Below are positions 34,801 to 42,174 of a stretch of DNA of 64,000 nucleotides, piece by piece. The stretch covers positions 1-64,000 of the forward strand of contig VBKI01000061.1 of the NCBI GenBank assembly GCA_005879535.1, in the 5' to 3' direction. This DNA comes from Deltaproteobacteria bacterium. GTDB lineage: Bacteria > Myxococcota > Myxococcia > Myxococcales > 40CM-4-68-19. Position 1 is the stretch's first letter. Each line of letters begins with the position of its first letter. Under the pieces are notes generated by a model. The model saw only the letters and a program-made list of their open reading frames with translations, searched no databases and was not told the DNA's origin. The position numbers and the translations under genes are program-made.

Positions 34801-35364
34801 AAGGTCGCCCTCGGATCGGCGTTCGACGAGCCGCGCCGGCTCGACGTCACCACGCTTTCGAAGATGCAGTCGTTCCTCGGCGACGATTTCTCCGGCGTGC
34901 GGGTCCATACTGGACCAGGCGCCGCGGAAGTGACCCGGCGCTTCAACGCGGAGGCTGTGACGGTCAAGGACCACATCTTCTTCGCGCCGGGCCGCTTCAA
35001 CCCGACGACGGTGGAAGGGCAGAAGCTGATCGCGCACGAGCTGACCCACGTGCTGCAGAAGGGCCGTGCGAACCTCGACGTGCGCACGGCGGAGGGCGAG
35101 GCGCTGCACGCGGAGCACAGCTACGGACACGGGCCGCAGATGGAGACGCTGAACCTGCGCCGCCCCGAGCCGGGGTTCCGGCTGGCTTCCGATGGCACCG
35201 CAGCCTCCTCCGGCATCCACACCGCGAAGCGCACGCGCAGCCGCGGCCACGAGGCGGGCGGCAAGGACGAGCTGCCCGACGGCGACGAGCTGCTCGAGCA
35301 GATCTCCGGCCGGGTGTACGACCTGTTGATGGAAGAGCTGGAGAACGCGTTCGAGTCGCGCTGA
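28900..35364 (+). CDS. giant repeat protein with C-terminal DUF4157 (eCIS-core) metallopeptidase-like domain
   Basis: This 2154-residue protein has no signal peptide. In order: an N-terminal coiled coil (about 1-195), a Pro-rich linker, a long helical Ala/Gly/His-rich section (about 550-770), and a hydrophobic glycine-rich core (about 775-870; GLSLAASFIPGGIVVKAVIG). Three copies of a helical module follow, centred near residues 967, 1141 and 1487 (VVGDNAAGHF, VLGEDSEFGR and ILGEDSALGE), then a coiled region. DUF4157 comes last at about 1970-2055, with GVRVHTGPGAAEVTRRF and the zinc motif HELTHVLQ at 2046-2053. DUF4157 is associated with extracellular contractile injection system loci, usually near the N terminus of cargo. 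TTG 28900 follows a GGGAGAGGG. No sheath, tube or baseplate genes are in view. The layout suggests a self-delivered or cargo toxin-like protein; this is inference. Confidence 0.85.
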   Translation: MPSAPSRFEVEHLRRLMLKASVEAAQLDERVDQARKDDSLWPALHHWSDAAESLEEAVERARPELQQDGTPKEQIDRIRERLGGLEQRSKRFDLDYDLDFCVDAWTSLGHELAQLSGRRRDPLVRLLELRKPAIDQTTAMLSEAQRHEGLLQQQHREVLELQKERDRAREKYERLRQAWLTAQRDCEAAEQQKAAAAPPQQYEVKKPPLPDLRRLTDGRPAPVIVRLPASTPVARNLPSKPIPPLPPGKPDLRKPQPAGHRAARYGKGDLPRLLERNHQQRDVVAARVEKTLSHLATAPHRTLTDSTTGELRANLARMDAILSRLRGAARHEVLEGAHAVGSIIQRMNSVAARAGGGGHSAEIRKHIEDRRAQLHRIAQAQLSSELKKRSDSGLGALSLKPQPIRGALGTTAILSGGLHALGAAHPAGFAPPGVAPKESHPLAGLQVSGTPLRELAAKAELRQKQLAARARKGPVPAQATAGALLGAFRENPKAAGFAAHLAPGGALRALCETAQRGHGLPIGQAAQHYLASRGSSHLWNAVTTFNTLVSEGHRPRFSFGSWLKKNVSDQVSHALHGVSQTVTRATGTVAGLAGAARQGISSFANRASEMGVRAAAQVGRAVARGATSVARGGLQAAQHIGRSTLGLVRHAGHALAHVAAGGLHAVRGAATWAQRKAGGAAHGLGERVHSGLEWTRKTGVVGAVGTGLRKGLSFLKTAAQHTPLGYAVKKGYGFVKAGGLSKVWNATKHVAGQAWAGLKTAYDTTSKFLQSPAGQLLVTGLSLAASFIPGGIVVKAVIGAGIGAMQAISEGKDWKAVLASAAGGALTGAIPFLKIGPLAKIGIGALQGGITAVASGGSLKDALKGAAGGALDSFDPGAFHALKKLKSFTTAEKLLKGKAMADPRARKTLAALEKLGSKGVKGGIWVSGKAARAQHALDKVVRAGDQIHGVLSEVHTLAPGLADVVGDNAAGHFVGRLGDWAGQGDDRLQRALGYGHAASDTLSKYHGYLDKGLAYAGVKDPGKAYEKMMARRDLRAGKKGALEHLARLKLEDHRRKHPELHLAEATRRRRHPRPERTALEKAVTRGQDLVRKGRRVAQGVHDGLGKVHDVVEKGLSGAEKVQSGLEKAIAVARQGADVLGEDSEFGRYLTRVADRADRIHDHLETGIGVAQDFNRKVGATHEAIEKIPGVHKDGEPEPLTYLDGRRTPRKSPHDVAPPKASAWERIGSVSRQVQKFETEYGKSQRKIQESLHKGQANAASIELMGLGSRCEEIALSIREAKTLAKGNEKYEKEIAFYEEWHRATKAKLHTRIADTKGLGAQVAVSGFGIAESTHPDIFENTRAIYAVRTKVESFGAALRDPDAKAQVAKVLAEAKKAKGDLEALKAKYRKDKAAHDFLTGGGMQDKLIDEAMRKLEASAQPVKPAKHGLAAIEKYKKQAIKAGKRIDSGLTTAERALHKGIGAGKKIDSGLEKVASVAGQVSQILGEDSALGELVHQVGAGAGKGHEKLHQALDMAQTGKKFLHKGHEIFRQGLEAAQGHHAKQIEKVHGKKPVHADHKEGALEHALHEGQHLGHDAGALWKEGKRFVHDVRGAVHGGWELVKGLFGGGDHPQAEVNPAQAVQNALQWVTAFGKQITAAIRQIERLMHAGRTKEAADRVHALRAMSEQTRVEVDRAVQAAANDPQLAKQAASARKHYLEIRAHLSQFVKGLHGLDAGPEPAHDRRHAPSGRRGHAHHDPVGELIDGILDGNDGRIHVDKGAARGDVPVDDLQEVDPAALETWLGSGEGVKLFSEVFGAFIPAEGALVVHHRRGRPGGRADVHPPHAQPSHRGFFARVFDRLEGFADRIAGWARKGSSLLGKGMHYAETGMHGLSQVESAAEKVQGYAGQAEGFLEKMGLHTLAGYAGKVGGAAGWVDDEAKAAHGGLKKADHWMGEGKSALGKFGGLVNLFKASKSGDGIDGKLSPQKVALGSAFDEPRRLDVTTLSKMQSFLGDDFSGVRVHTGPGAAEVTRRFNAEAVTVKDHIFFAPGRFNPTTVEGQKLIAHELTHVLQKGRANLDVRTAEGEALHAEHSYGHGPQMETLNLRRPEPGFRLASDGTAASSGIHTAKRTRSRGHEAGGKDELPDGDELLEQISGRVYDLLMEELENAFESR

Positions 35365-35408
35365 CGTTTTCTTGCGCCATCGAACCCCCGGTGTAGCGTC
35401 GGCGGGAG

Positions 35409-35702
35409 ATGCTGGAGAAGCTCTCGTCGCGGAAGAAGCTGCTGCTTGGCGCTCTCGCTGCCTCGCTGTGCATGAGCGCGATGTCGCTGGCCGATCCGAA
35501 GGGCTTGCGGCGGCTGGAGCGCCTCGCCGCCGACATCGAAAGACAGGAGCAGAAGAACCGCGAGCTCCGGGCGGAAAACGCTCGCCTGGCGAGGACTGTC
35601 CGCGAGCTCTCCCCACCCTTGCAACCCAGAGCGCTGGAGAGGGCCGCGCGGGAGCAACTGGGGTACGTGCGGCAGGACGAAGTCCTCTTCAAGTTCGAGT
35701 GA
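35409..35702 (+). CDS. ftsB: FtsB/DivIC-family septum formation protein
   Basis: This 97-residue protein has a short cytosolic start, one membrane helix (KLLLGALAASLCMSAMSL), a coiled coil (about 33-66) and the typical end REQLGYVRQDEVLFKFE. FtsB/DivIC proteins form the FtsQLB divisome complex at the inner membrane, with the coiled coil in the periplasm. Four bases separate it from the GGDEF gene. Confidence 0.85.
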   Translation: MLEKLSSRKKLLLGALAASLCMSAMSLADPKGLRRLERLAADIERQEQKNRELRAENARLARTVRELSPPLQPRALERAAREQLGYVRQDEVLFKFE

Positions 35703-35706
35703 CGCG

Positions 35707-37782
35707 ATGCCGCCGCGGACGGGCACAGCGCGCAAATGGGCGGCCCTGGGCGCGCTTCCCGTCGCCTGCGCCGCGCTCTGCATCCTGCTTCTCTGCGGGG
35801 CCTTCGCAACCACCAAACCAGCGCCGTGGGCGATCCTCGTCGCCGCCGTCGCGGCCGCCGTCGCCCGCTGGGGCCTCTCGACGCAGCGCAGGGCATGGCA
35901 CGCGATCGAGAACGGATTCCTCTGCGCGCTCGCGGTGCTGGCGATCATCCAGCTCGCGCCTCCCCTGCAGCCGCTCATGTATTTGCTCGCGGCTGGCTAC
36001 GTCCTTCTTCTGCCTCTCCGTCTCGCCATCCCCCTGCTGGCCGTTCTGATCGCTCTCGACGCATCGCTCGCAGGGCAGTGGCCGCAAACCGTCGCTCACG
36101 CCTCGTTCACCGCTCTGTTCGCGGCGCTCTACCATCTGCTCCTCGGCGGTCGGCTCGCGGCGGCGCGCCGGGCAGAAGGCCTCGCCGTCCGCAAGCGCAT
36201 CGAGGAGGCCGAAGTACGCGCCCGCGAGCTGCGCCTGGTGGCCGTGTCGTCGGACGGGCCGGACGCCAAAGAGCGCCACTTGCTGGGCGGCGTGGCGGAA
36301 GTGGAAGAGGTATTGCGCGGCGCGCTCGCCGTCGCCGAGGCGGCGTTGCATCCGCACACGGTGGCGGTCTTTCTCCTCTCGCCCGAGGGGGAGAGCGCGC
36401 GCCTGCGCGAGTGCGCCTCGACGAGCGACAAGCTCTTTCGCGGACCGCTTCCCTCCCGGGAGGGAGCCCTGGGCGCGGTCCTCTCCGCGCAGCGCGCCGT
36501 CCGACTCGACGATGGCGCGCCGCAGCTCACCTACTACGAAGGCCGCTCTCCGGTCGTCGCCTTCTGTGGCGTGCCCTTGCAGGAGCGCGGCGGCGGCCTC
36601 ATCGGCGCGCTCGTCGCCGATCGCAATGCTCCGTTCTCGGAGGACGAGCAGCGGGTCCTCGAAGCGCTCGCGGGCGAGGTCACCCGCGCGGTCGAGGCCG
36701 AAAGGCTGCTCGGCGCCGTCCGGCGCGAAAAGGAAGAGAAGGCCCGCTTCTTCCGCGCTCTCGAGGACCTGAACAAGACCACCACGCCGCAGCAGGCCGC
36801 ACAGGCCGCCATCGAGCAGGCAAGGCAGATGTGCGCGGCGCTCGACCTCTGCGCCATCACGGTGCTGGAGGACCGCGGCCATCGCGTCGTCGCAGTCGCT
36901 GGCGACACTGCTTCCGCGCTGCTCGAGCTCACCTTCCCGGACAATGCCGGCCTGGTCAGCAACGTGGTCAAGCTCGGAGCGCCGCTTCCCGGACGCGCGC
37001 TCGGCGCGATGGATCGGGTGATGATCTTCGATGCGGGGACGGTCGTGCGCGGCCTGTCCGCGCTGAAGATCTTTCCCCTCAAGTCCGGCGAGAGCGTGGT
37101 GGGGACGCTGGTCTGCGGCTCGCGAGATCCGGAAGGGCTCCCGGAGCCGGCCCAGAAGGAGCTGGCGATGCTGGCGCTCCAGGCCGCCGAAGCGCTCGTT
37201 CGGACGCGCCTCTACGAGCAAGCGGAGCACCTCGCGACCACCGATGGGCTCACGGGGTTGCTCAACCGGCGCACGTTCAACGCGCAGCTTCTCGGCCGTC
37301 TTCGTGAAGCCCAGCGGTACGGCCGGCCACTTTCGCTGCTCTTGCTGGACATCGATCACTTCAAGAAGGTGAACGACAGCCATGGACATCCCGCGGGCGA
37401 CGCCGTGCTGCGCAGCGTCGCTGCAATGCTGGCGCATCAGGCGCGCGAGACGGACATCGTGGCGCGCTACGGCGGCGAGGAGATGGCGCTGATCTTGCCG
37501 GAGACGGACGGGTGGGGCGCGCACGCCATCGCCGAGCGCATCCGCAAGGCAGTGGGGGCAGCGCCGCACGCGACCGACCAGGGAGCGCTGCGCATCACCC
37601 TGAGCGCAGGGCTCGCCACCTGGCCCGGCAGCGGCGACGGCGCGGAGCAGTTGGTCGACGCAGCCGACAAGGCGCTCTACCGCGCGAAACAGGGCGGAAG
37701 AAACCGCGTTTGCGCCGCAAATCCCGCTTCCCCCGGCGTCCGTGGCGATCTACGCTCGTTCTTACCCGGGAGCCCAGGTTGA
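35707..37782 (+). CDS. membrane diguanylate cyclase with two GAF-like domains
   Basis: This 691-residue protein has about five N-terminal membrane helices (to about residue 145), two GAF-like sensor domains (about 190-340 and 355-500) and a C-terminal GGDEF domain. The active-site loop reads GGEEM: the last position is Met rather than Phe, but the two acidic residues are kept. RETD five residues before it is a product-inhibition I-site (RxxD). LLLLDIDHFKKVNDSHGHPAGD is the metal- and GTP-binding segment, cited in part. It would make c-di-GMP; a PilZ-type c-di-GMP receptor gene lies 1.4 kb downstream. Its stop overlaps the TTG of the PhoH gene. Confidence 0.9.
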   Translation: MPPRTGTARKWAALGALPVACAALCILLLCGAFATTKPAPWAILVAAVAAAVARWGLSTQRRAWHAIENGFLCALAVLAIIQLAPPLQPLMYLLAAGYVLLLPLRLAIPLLAVLIALDASLAGQWPQTVAHASFTALFAALYHLLLGGRLAAARRAEGLAVRKRIEEAEVRARELRLVAVSSDGPDAKERHLLGGVAEVEEVLRGALAVAEAALHPHTVAVFLLSPEGESARLRECASTSDKLFRGPLPSREGALGAVLSAQRAVRLDDGAPQLTYYEGRSPVVAFCGVPLQERGGGLIGALVADRNAPFSEDEQRVLEALAGEVTRAVEAERLLGAVRREKEEKARFFRALEDLNKTTTPQQAAQAAIEQARQMCAALDLCAITVLEDRGHRVVAVAGDTASALLELTFPDNAGLVSNVVKLGAPLPGRALGAMDRVMIFDAGTVVRGLSALKIFPLKSGESVVGTLVCGSRDPEGLPEPAQKELAMLALQAAEALVRTRLYEQAEHLATTDGLTGLLNRRTFNAQLLGRLREAQRYGRPLSLLLLDIDHFKKVNDSHGHPAGDAVLRSVAAMLAHQARETDIVARYGGEEMALILPETDGWGAHAIAERIRKAVGAAPHATDQGALRITLSAGLATWPGSGDGAEQLVDAADKALYRAKQGGRNRVCAANPASPGVRGDLRSFLPGSPG

Positions 37783-39101
37783 GAAAGAACTACGTCCTCG
37801 ACACCAACGTCCTGCTCCACGATCCGCGGGCCCTCTTCCAGTTCAAAGACAACAACGTCATCATCCCCATCTACGTCGTCGAGGAGATCGACAAGTTCAA
37901 GCGTGATCTCTCCGAGCTGGGCCGCAACGCGCGGCAGGTGTCGCGCGATCTCGACGCCTTCCGGGAGGAGAACGGCAGCCTGACCGAGGGCGTTCCGCTG
38001 GAAAACGGCGGGACGTTGCGCGTGCTCTTCACCGAGCGCGAGCTTCCGCGCGAGTTGATGAACCAGCACGTCGCCGACAACCGCATCCTCGCCCTGGCCA
38101 TCGACGTGAAGGAGCGCGAGCCGAACCTGCGCTGCGTGTTCGTCACCAAGGACATCAACCTTCGCATCCGTGCGGACGCGCTGGGGCTGGTGACCGAGGA
38201 CTACGAGAACGACAAGATCGAGAACCCCGAGGTCTACATGGGGGTGCGCGAGCTGGAGGTCGCAAAGGGCGACATCGACGACTTCTACGCCCGCGGCGAG
38301 CTGGCGCCACCCGACGGAATCAACGGCGTCTACCCGAACGAGTTCGCGCTGCTCAAGGATCGGAACGCACCGAACCACACCGCGCTCAGCAAGTACAACG
38401 CGCAGAAAGGCCGCTTCGTCCCGCTGCTCAAGTCGCTTAAAGAGGGCGCCTGGGGGCTGCGGCCGCGCAACAAGGAGCAGAGCTTCGCGCTCGACCTCTT
38501 GCTCAACGACGAGATCAAGCTCGTCACCATCGTGGGGAAGGCGGGCACCGGCAAGACGCTGCTCGCCATCGCTGCAGGCTTGCAGAAGACGATGGAGGAG
38601 CAGGTCTACCAGAAGATGCTCGTGAGCCGGCCCGTCTTTCCGCTCGGCAAGGACATCGGCTTTCTTCCCGGCACGGTGGAGGAGAAGCTGAACCCGTGGA
38701 TGCAACCCATCTATGACAACGTCGAGTTCCTGATGGGCCTTTCTCGGGCGGACAAGAAGGCGGGACGCAGCTATCGGGAGCTGATTGATCTGGGACTGGT
38801 CGCCATCGAGCCGCTGACGTACATCCGCGGGCGCAGCATTCCCAACCAGTACATCGTCGTCGACGAAGCGCAGAACCTGACGCCGCACGAGGTGAAGACG
38901 ATCATCACCCGCGTCGGCGACAACACCAAGATCGTCATCACCGGCGACCCGTATCAGATCGACAATCCGTACGTGGACTCGACCAGCAATGGCCTCGTCC
39001 ACGTGGTCAACAAGTTCAAGCACGAGCGCCTGGCCGGACACATCACCCTGACGAAAGGTGAGCGTTCCGCGCTGGCAGAGCTCGCTTCTAACGTCTTGTG
39101 A
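37779..39101 (+). CDS. phoH: PIN domain-PhoH ATPase fusion
   Basis: This 440-residue protein has an N-terminal PIN nuclease domain (NYVLDTNVLLHDPRAL with the first acidic residue; FVTKDINLRIRADALGL) followed by a PhoH-type ATPase domain with Walker A VGKAGTGKT (about 252-260) and Walker B YIVVDEAQN. The PIN-PhoH arrangement (PhoH2 type) is linked to RNA unwinding and cleavage. TTG 37779 overlaps the upstream stop (TTGA) and is the only sensible start, since RKNYVLDTNVLLHD is the conserved N terminus. Confidence 0.93.
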   Translation: MRKNYVLDTNVLLHDPRALFQFKDNNVIIPIYVVEEIDKFKRDLSELGRNARQVSRDLDAFREENGSLTEGVPLENGGTLRVLFTERELPRELMNQHVADNRILALAIDVKEREPNLRCVFVTKDINLRIRADALGLVTEDYENDKIENPEVYMGVRELEVAKGDIDDFYARGELAPPDGINGVYPNEFALLKDRNAPNHTALSKYNAQKGRFVPLLKSLKEGAWGLRPRNKEQSFALDLLLNDEIKLVTIVGKAGTGKTLLAIAAGLQKTMEEQVYQKMLVSRPVFPLGKDIGFLPGTVEEKLNPWMQPIYDNVEFLMGLSRADKKAGRSYRELIDLGLVAIEPLTYIRGRSIPNQYIVVDEAQNLTPHEVKTIITRVGDNTKIVITGDPYQIDNPYVDSTSNGLVHVVNKFKHERLAGHITLTKGERSALAELASNVL

Positions 39102-39222
39102 GTCGGGCCAGACTTCTGGCTGGCGGCTGGGGAGCTGGCCTCGGGCAATCTTGCGTCCAGTCTGTAAGGGACGACAACCACTGCGCCGATTCGCGGCACG
39201 CCGCTTGAAGGGACAACAGGGA

Positions 39223-39858
39223 ATGCCGTCGACGAACTTCGTCTTTCCAGTGCGGTACGTGTCGGAAGGGGTAGCGGTCCAGACCACGTCGCGCGAGCTC
39301 AGCCCCCTCGGCATCGCGGTGCGTTCGCTGGCGCCTCCACAGGTCGGCGCGCGCGTGTCGATGGCGCTCTACCTGCCGAATATCGCGGTGCCGGAAGTGG
39401 CAATCGGGCGGGTGGCGCGGGCGAAAGCCGGAGCGCCGGGGGACGCCGGTTTCTGGGCGGACTTCATCGTCGTCGATCCCCAGGCGCGGATGCGCATCTC
39501 GCACCTCCTCTCGGATCGCGACCAGAAGGACGGCAACCACCGCGGCTTTGCCCGCCACGCGGTGACGTTGGCCGTCCGGTTCCGCAGCGCGCGCGACTTC
39601 GTGCTCGAGCACGCGAGTAACATCAGCCGTGGGGGCATCTTCATCCAGACCGACGATCCGCCGCCGCTGGAGACGGTGGTGCAGGTAGAGGTGAACCTGC
39701 CGGACAATCCCGCGCCGGTGACGACCAACGGAATCGTCGTGCACCGCCAGCTCGCCGTGGGCGGGAAGATGCCCGGCGTCGGGGTGCAGTTCGTCGATTC
39801 CGGGGATGACTTCCGGGAGCGGATCGATCGCTACATGGACTCGCTGCTCAAGGACTGA
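39223..39858 (+). CDS. PilZ-domain protein (TIGR02266-type, myxobacterial)
   Basis: This 211-residue protein has a clear C-terminal PilZ domain, with RGFARHAVTL providing the RxxxR-type arginines and NISRGGIFIQT the (D/N)xSxxG motif. An N-terminal half with similar strand pattern (SRELSPLGIAVRS) is probably a degenerate PilZ. PilZ proteins bind c-di-GMP and relay it to motility or polysaccharide output. ATG 39223 was chosen. The 121-base gap before it has nothing else. Its 3' end overlaps the convergent lipid kinase gene by 28 bases. Confidence 0.82.
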   Translation: MPSTNFVFPVRYVSEGVAVQTTSRELSPLGIAVRSLAPPQVGARVSMALYLPNIAVPEVAIGRVARAKAGAPGDAGFWADFIVVDPQARMRISHLLSDRDQKDGNHRGFARHAVTLAVRFRSARDFVLEHASNISRGGIFIQTDDPPPLETVVQVEVNLPDNPAPVTTNGIVVHRQLAVGGKMPGVGVQFVDSGDDFRERIDRYMDSLLKD

Positions 39859-40922
39859 CGGGCGCGGAAATCGAGCAGCTCGAGCGGGCGCTCGGCCATC
39901 TCGAAGACCACCTCGCGGCGATATCCTTCCGCGTCGCCGCCGACCTGGAGCGGCATCTCCCGGTCGAACCGGACGGAGACCTTGTCGCATTGAAAATCGA
40001 GAACCCCCGTCGGCGCCGGTCCCCCGCGCCAGAGTGTGCGCAGATGAGTGAGGACCTTGGGAACGCCGATGGCGGTGAGACGGAGCTGGAACCTGCCGGG
40101 AGCGCGCAGCGCGTGAGGGAAGGCGCGGAAACCAAATCCGTAGTTGGGGACGGTGCTGACCGCCGCGATCTTGCACGGCCCGCGGTAGATGACCTCGCCA
40201 TGCTCGATCTCGCGGCCGACCGGTTTGCCGTCCGGACCGAGCTGCTGCGCGCGGCCGCCCAGATTCAGCACCTCGACTTGCGGGATTCCCCGCTGGAGCA
40301 GATACGAGGGGAGCGTCTTCCCGACCACCGAGCAGAAGTAGCCCAGGCCGCCGGGCCCGACGGTTTCCTTCAGGCTGACGTAGTCGTTCAGCACCGCCGC
40401 GTCGATCCCCAGCCCGGCGAAGGGAGCGCGCTTCCCGTCGTGGAGGATGAGGTGCAGCGGCCGGGCGACCGAGACCTCTCCGGAGCGGGCGCGGAGGATG
40501 TCCTCGACGACGCCGATTCGCCTCCCGCTCGCGCCCACGTAATCCGCGACGGCGTTGCCGGTGCCGAGCTTGAGCACGCCGAAGCGGGGCATGAGGATTT
40601 CGCCGACCGGAACGGGAACGAGCTTGAAGGCGCCAAGTGCCGTGTCGACGCGCGGCTGCTGAGCCTGGTCAAAGAGGCAGTTCACGTAACCGACGAAGGT
40701 TCCGTCGCCGCCGCCGGTCAGCACCGTGCGGTAACCCTTGTCGAGCACCTGGCGGGAGATGGAGCGGGCGTCGTCGAAGCTGCGCGAGTAATAGAGATCC
40801 TCGGGCGGGACGAAGTTCTCCAGCTCGCGCTTCAGCGTATCGGAGACGCTCCTCGCATTCGCGTTGAGGAGCACCGCGACGCGATCGGCGCTGCGGGCTG
40901 GAAGACGCTCGACGTTGCCCAT
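39831..40922 (-). CDS. diacylglycerol kinase-type lipid kinase
   Basis: This 363-residue cytosolic protein of the DAGK catalytic family has VLLNANARSVSD at its start, the nucleotide loop LTGGGDGTF (GGGDG at 70-74) and VLKLGTGNAVADYVG, matching the second conserved motif (xxGTGNDxA). AGLGIDAAVLNDY continues the family pattern. Such kinases phosphorylate diacylglycerol, sphingosine or related lipids at the inner membrane. The lipid is unknown. ATG 40922 is the start. Confidence 0.88.
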   Translation of the reverse strand: MGNVERLPARSADRVAVLLNANARSVSDTLKRELENFVPPEDLYYSRSFDDARSISRQVLDKGYRTVLTGGGDGTFVGYVNCLFDQAQQPRVDTALGAFKLVPVPVGEILMPRFGVLKLGTGNAVADYVGASGRRIGVVEDILRARSGEVSVARPLHLILHDGKRAPFAGLGIDAAVLNDYVSLKETVGPGGLGYFCSVVGKTLPSYLLQRGIPQVEVLNLGGRAQQLGPDGKPVGREIEHGEVIYRGPCKIAAVSTVPNYGFGFRAFPHALRAPGRFQLRLTAIGVPKVLTHLRTLWRGGPAPTGVLDFQCDKVSVRFDREMPLQVGGDAEGYRREVVFEMAERPLELLDFRARQSLSSESM

Positions 40923-41143
40923 TGGACGGTGGTGAGTAGCAAACGTGAGGCCGCGAACCGCTGCGGCGCGTTACGACACAAACTCGAAACAATCCCGGCA
41001 CTTGGTTTTCATCCATGTAGCCGTTACACCCACATGCCTCCGCGTACAAGCGGTGGCGGTGCGAAGCCGGCTACGCAGGTCACGTTTGCTCTTGGCGCGC
41101 CGCTGCGCCCGGCGTACACAGGGCGCTCCCATCTGGAGGGTGC
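40923..41143. other. intergenic region between divergent lipid kinase and epimerase genes
   Basis: No gene is supported here. AGCAAACGTGA (40938-40948) and TCACGTTTGCT (41080-41090) are exact reverse complements, giving each divergent gene the same 11-base motif in the same orientation relative to transcription, about 16 and 54 bases from the two starts. GGAGGG (near 41133) is a good ribosome site for ATG 41144. Confidence 0.4.
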
Positions 41144-42031
41144 ATGAAGGTCTTCCTCACGGGCGGCAGCGGGTACATCGGTTCTGCGGTCGCGCTCGCG
41201 CTGAAGAAAGCCGGGCACGACGTGCTCGCCCTCGTCCGCTCGGAAGCAAAGGGAGAGGCGCTGAAGAAGGCCGGCGTCAAGCTCGCCGTCGGCGAGCTCG
41301 GCAACCCCGCCGGCTACGCGGGGGCCGCGTGGGGACGTGCGGCGTTCGTTCACGTTGCGCAGGACTGGTCCGCGCAGGGACCGGAGCTCGATCGCCGGAC
41401 CATCTCGAGTGCCCGCGATCTCTTGCGCGGCCAGGTGGGGGCGACCTTCATCTATACGAGCGGCTGCTGGGTGCAGGGACCGACTGACGGCGTCGCCGAC
41501 GAGAGCACGCCGGCGAAGCCCGCGCGCGCGGTCTCCTGGCGACCGGCGCACGAGCAGGCAGCGCTGGAGATGGCGCGCGACGGGATCCGTTCCGTCGTCG
41601 TCCGCCCCGGAATCGTCTACGGGGGCGCCCGCGGCGGAATCCCGGCCATGTTCTTCGGCACCGCTTTGAAGCATGGCGCTGCCCAAACCGTCGGAGCCGG
41701 CGAGAACCACTGGCCGTTGGTCCACATCGACGACCTGGCGGAGCTGTACGTGCGGCTGGTCGAGCGCGCGCCCGCCGGATCCGTCTATTACGCCGCCGAC
41801 GCGTCGCGGCTGACGCAGCGCGAGATCGCCGAGGCCGCCGCGCGTGCCGCCGGCAAGGACGGCAAGATCCAGCCGCAGCAACCCGACGGCACTCCGTACC
41901 AGGAAGCGCTGACGCTCGACCAGCAGATCTCGAGCGAGAAGGCGCGCAACGATCTCGACTGGCGCCCGCGGCACGAGAGCTTCGTCGGCGAGGCAGCCCA
42001 CTTCTTCGCCCTCTGGCACTCCGCGCGATAG
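41144..42031 (+). CDS. NAD(P)-dependent epimerase/reductase (extended SDR)
   Basis: This 295-residue protein has the N-terminal Rossmann motif FLTGGSGYIGSAV (TGGxGYIG) and a later YIPLSR-like region. The usual catalytic YxxxK is not obvious: the expected stretch reads SWRPAHEQAALEMA, so this may be an atypical, non-dehydrogenating SDR of the NmrA/TMR or aldehyde reductase-like group. VVRPGIVYGG and HWPLVHIDDLAELYVRLV are the usual C-terminal substrate segments. ATG 41144 has GGAGGG upstream. No partner genes clarify the substrate. Confidence 0.8.
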   Translation: MKVFLTGGSGYIGSAVALALKKAGHDVLALVRSEAKGEALKKAGVKLAVGELGNPAGYAGAAWGRAAFVHVAQDWSAQGPELDRRTISSARDLLRGQVGATFIYTSGCWVQGPTDGVADESTPAKPARAVSWRPAHEQAALEMARDGIRSVVVRPGIVYGGARGGIPAMFFGTALKHGAAQTVGAGENHWPLVHIDDLAELYVRLVERAPAGSVYYAADASRLTQREIAEAAARAAGKDGKIQPQQPDGTPYQEALTLDQQISSEKARNDLDWRPRHESFVGEAAHFFALWHSAR

Positions 42032-42174
42032 AGTCTGCCGTTCCGAATCGCTGAACCATGGTGAGCAAGGCGGCGAGTGCCCTGCAAACCGCCTTGGCGT
42101 AACGCTCCCAGACTTGACCTTGCCAGCGCAGTGGCATTTGTCCCCTGCCTCCGGAAGGAAACGGGGGTCCCATC

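Noticed and set aside
28900-35364. A complete extracellular contractile injection locus around the DUF4157 gene
   Set aside because: Neighbouring genes are housekeeping (Fur-type, FtsB, GGDEF, PhoH); no structural injection genes are present.
42032-42174. Minus-strand frame before the subtilase gene, possibly a remnant gene
   Set aside because: The translation shows no recognisable motif and extends antisense into the epimerase gene; no support beyond an open frame.
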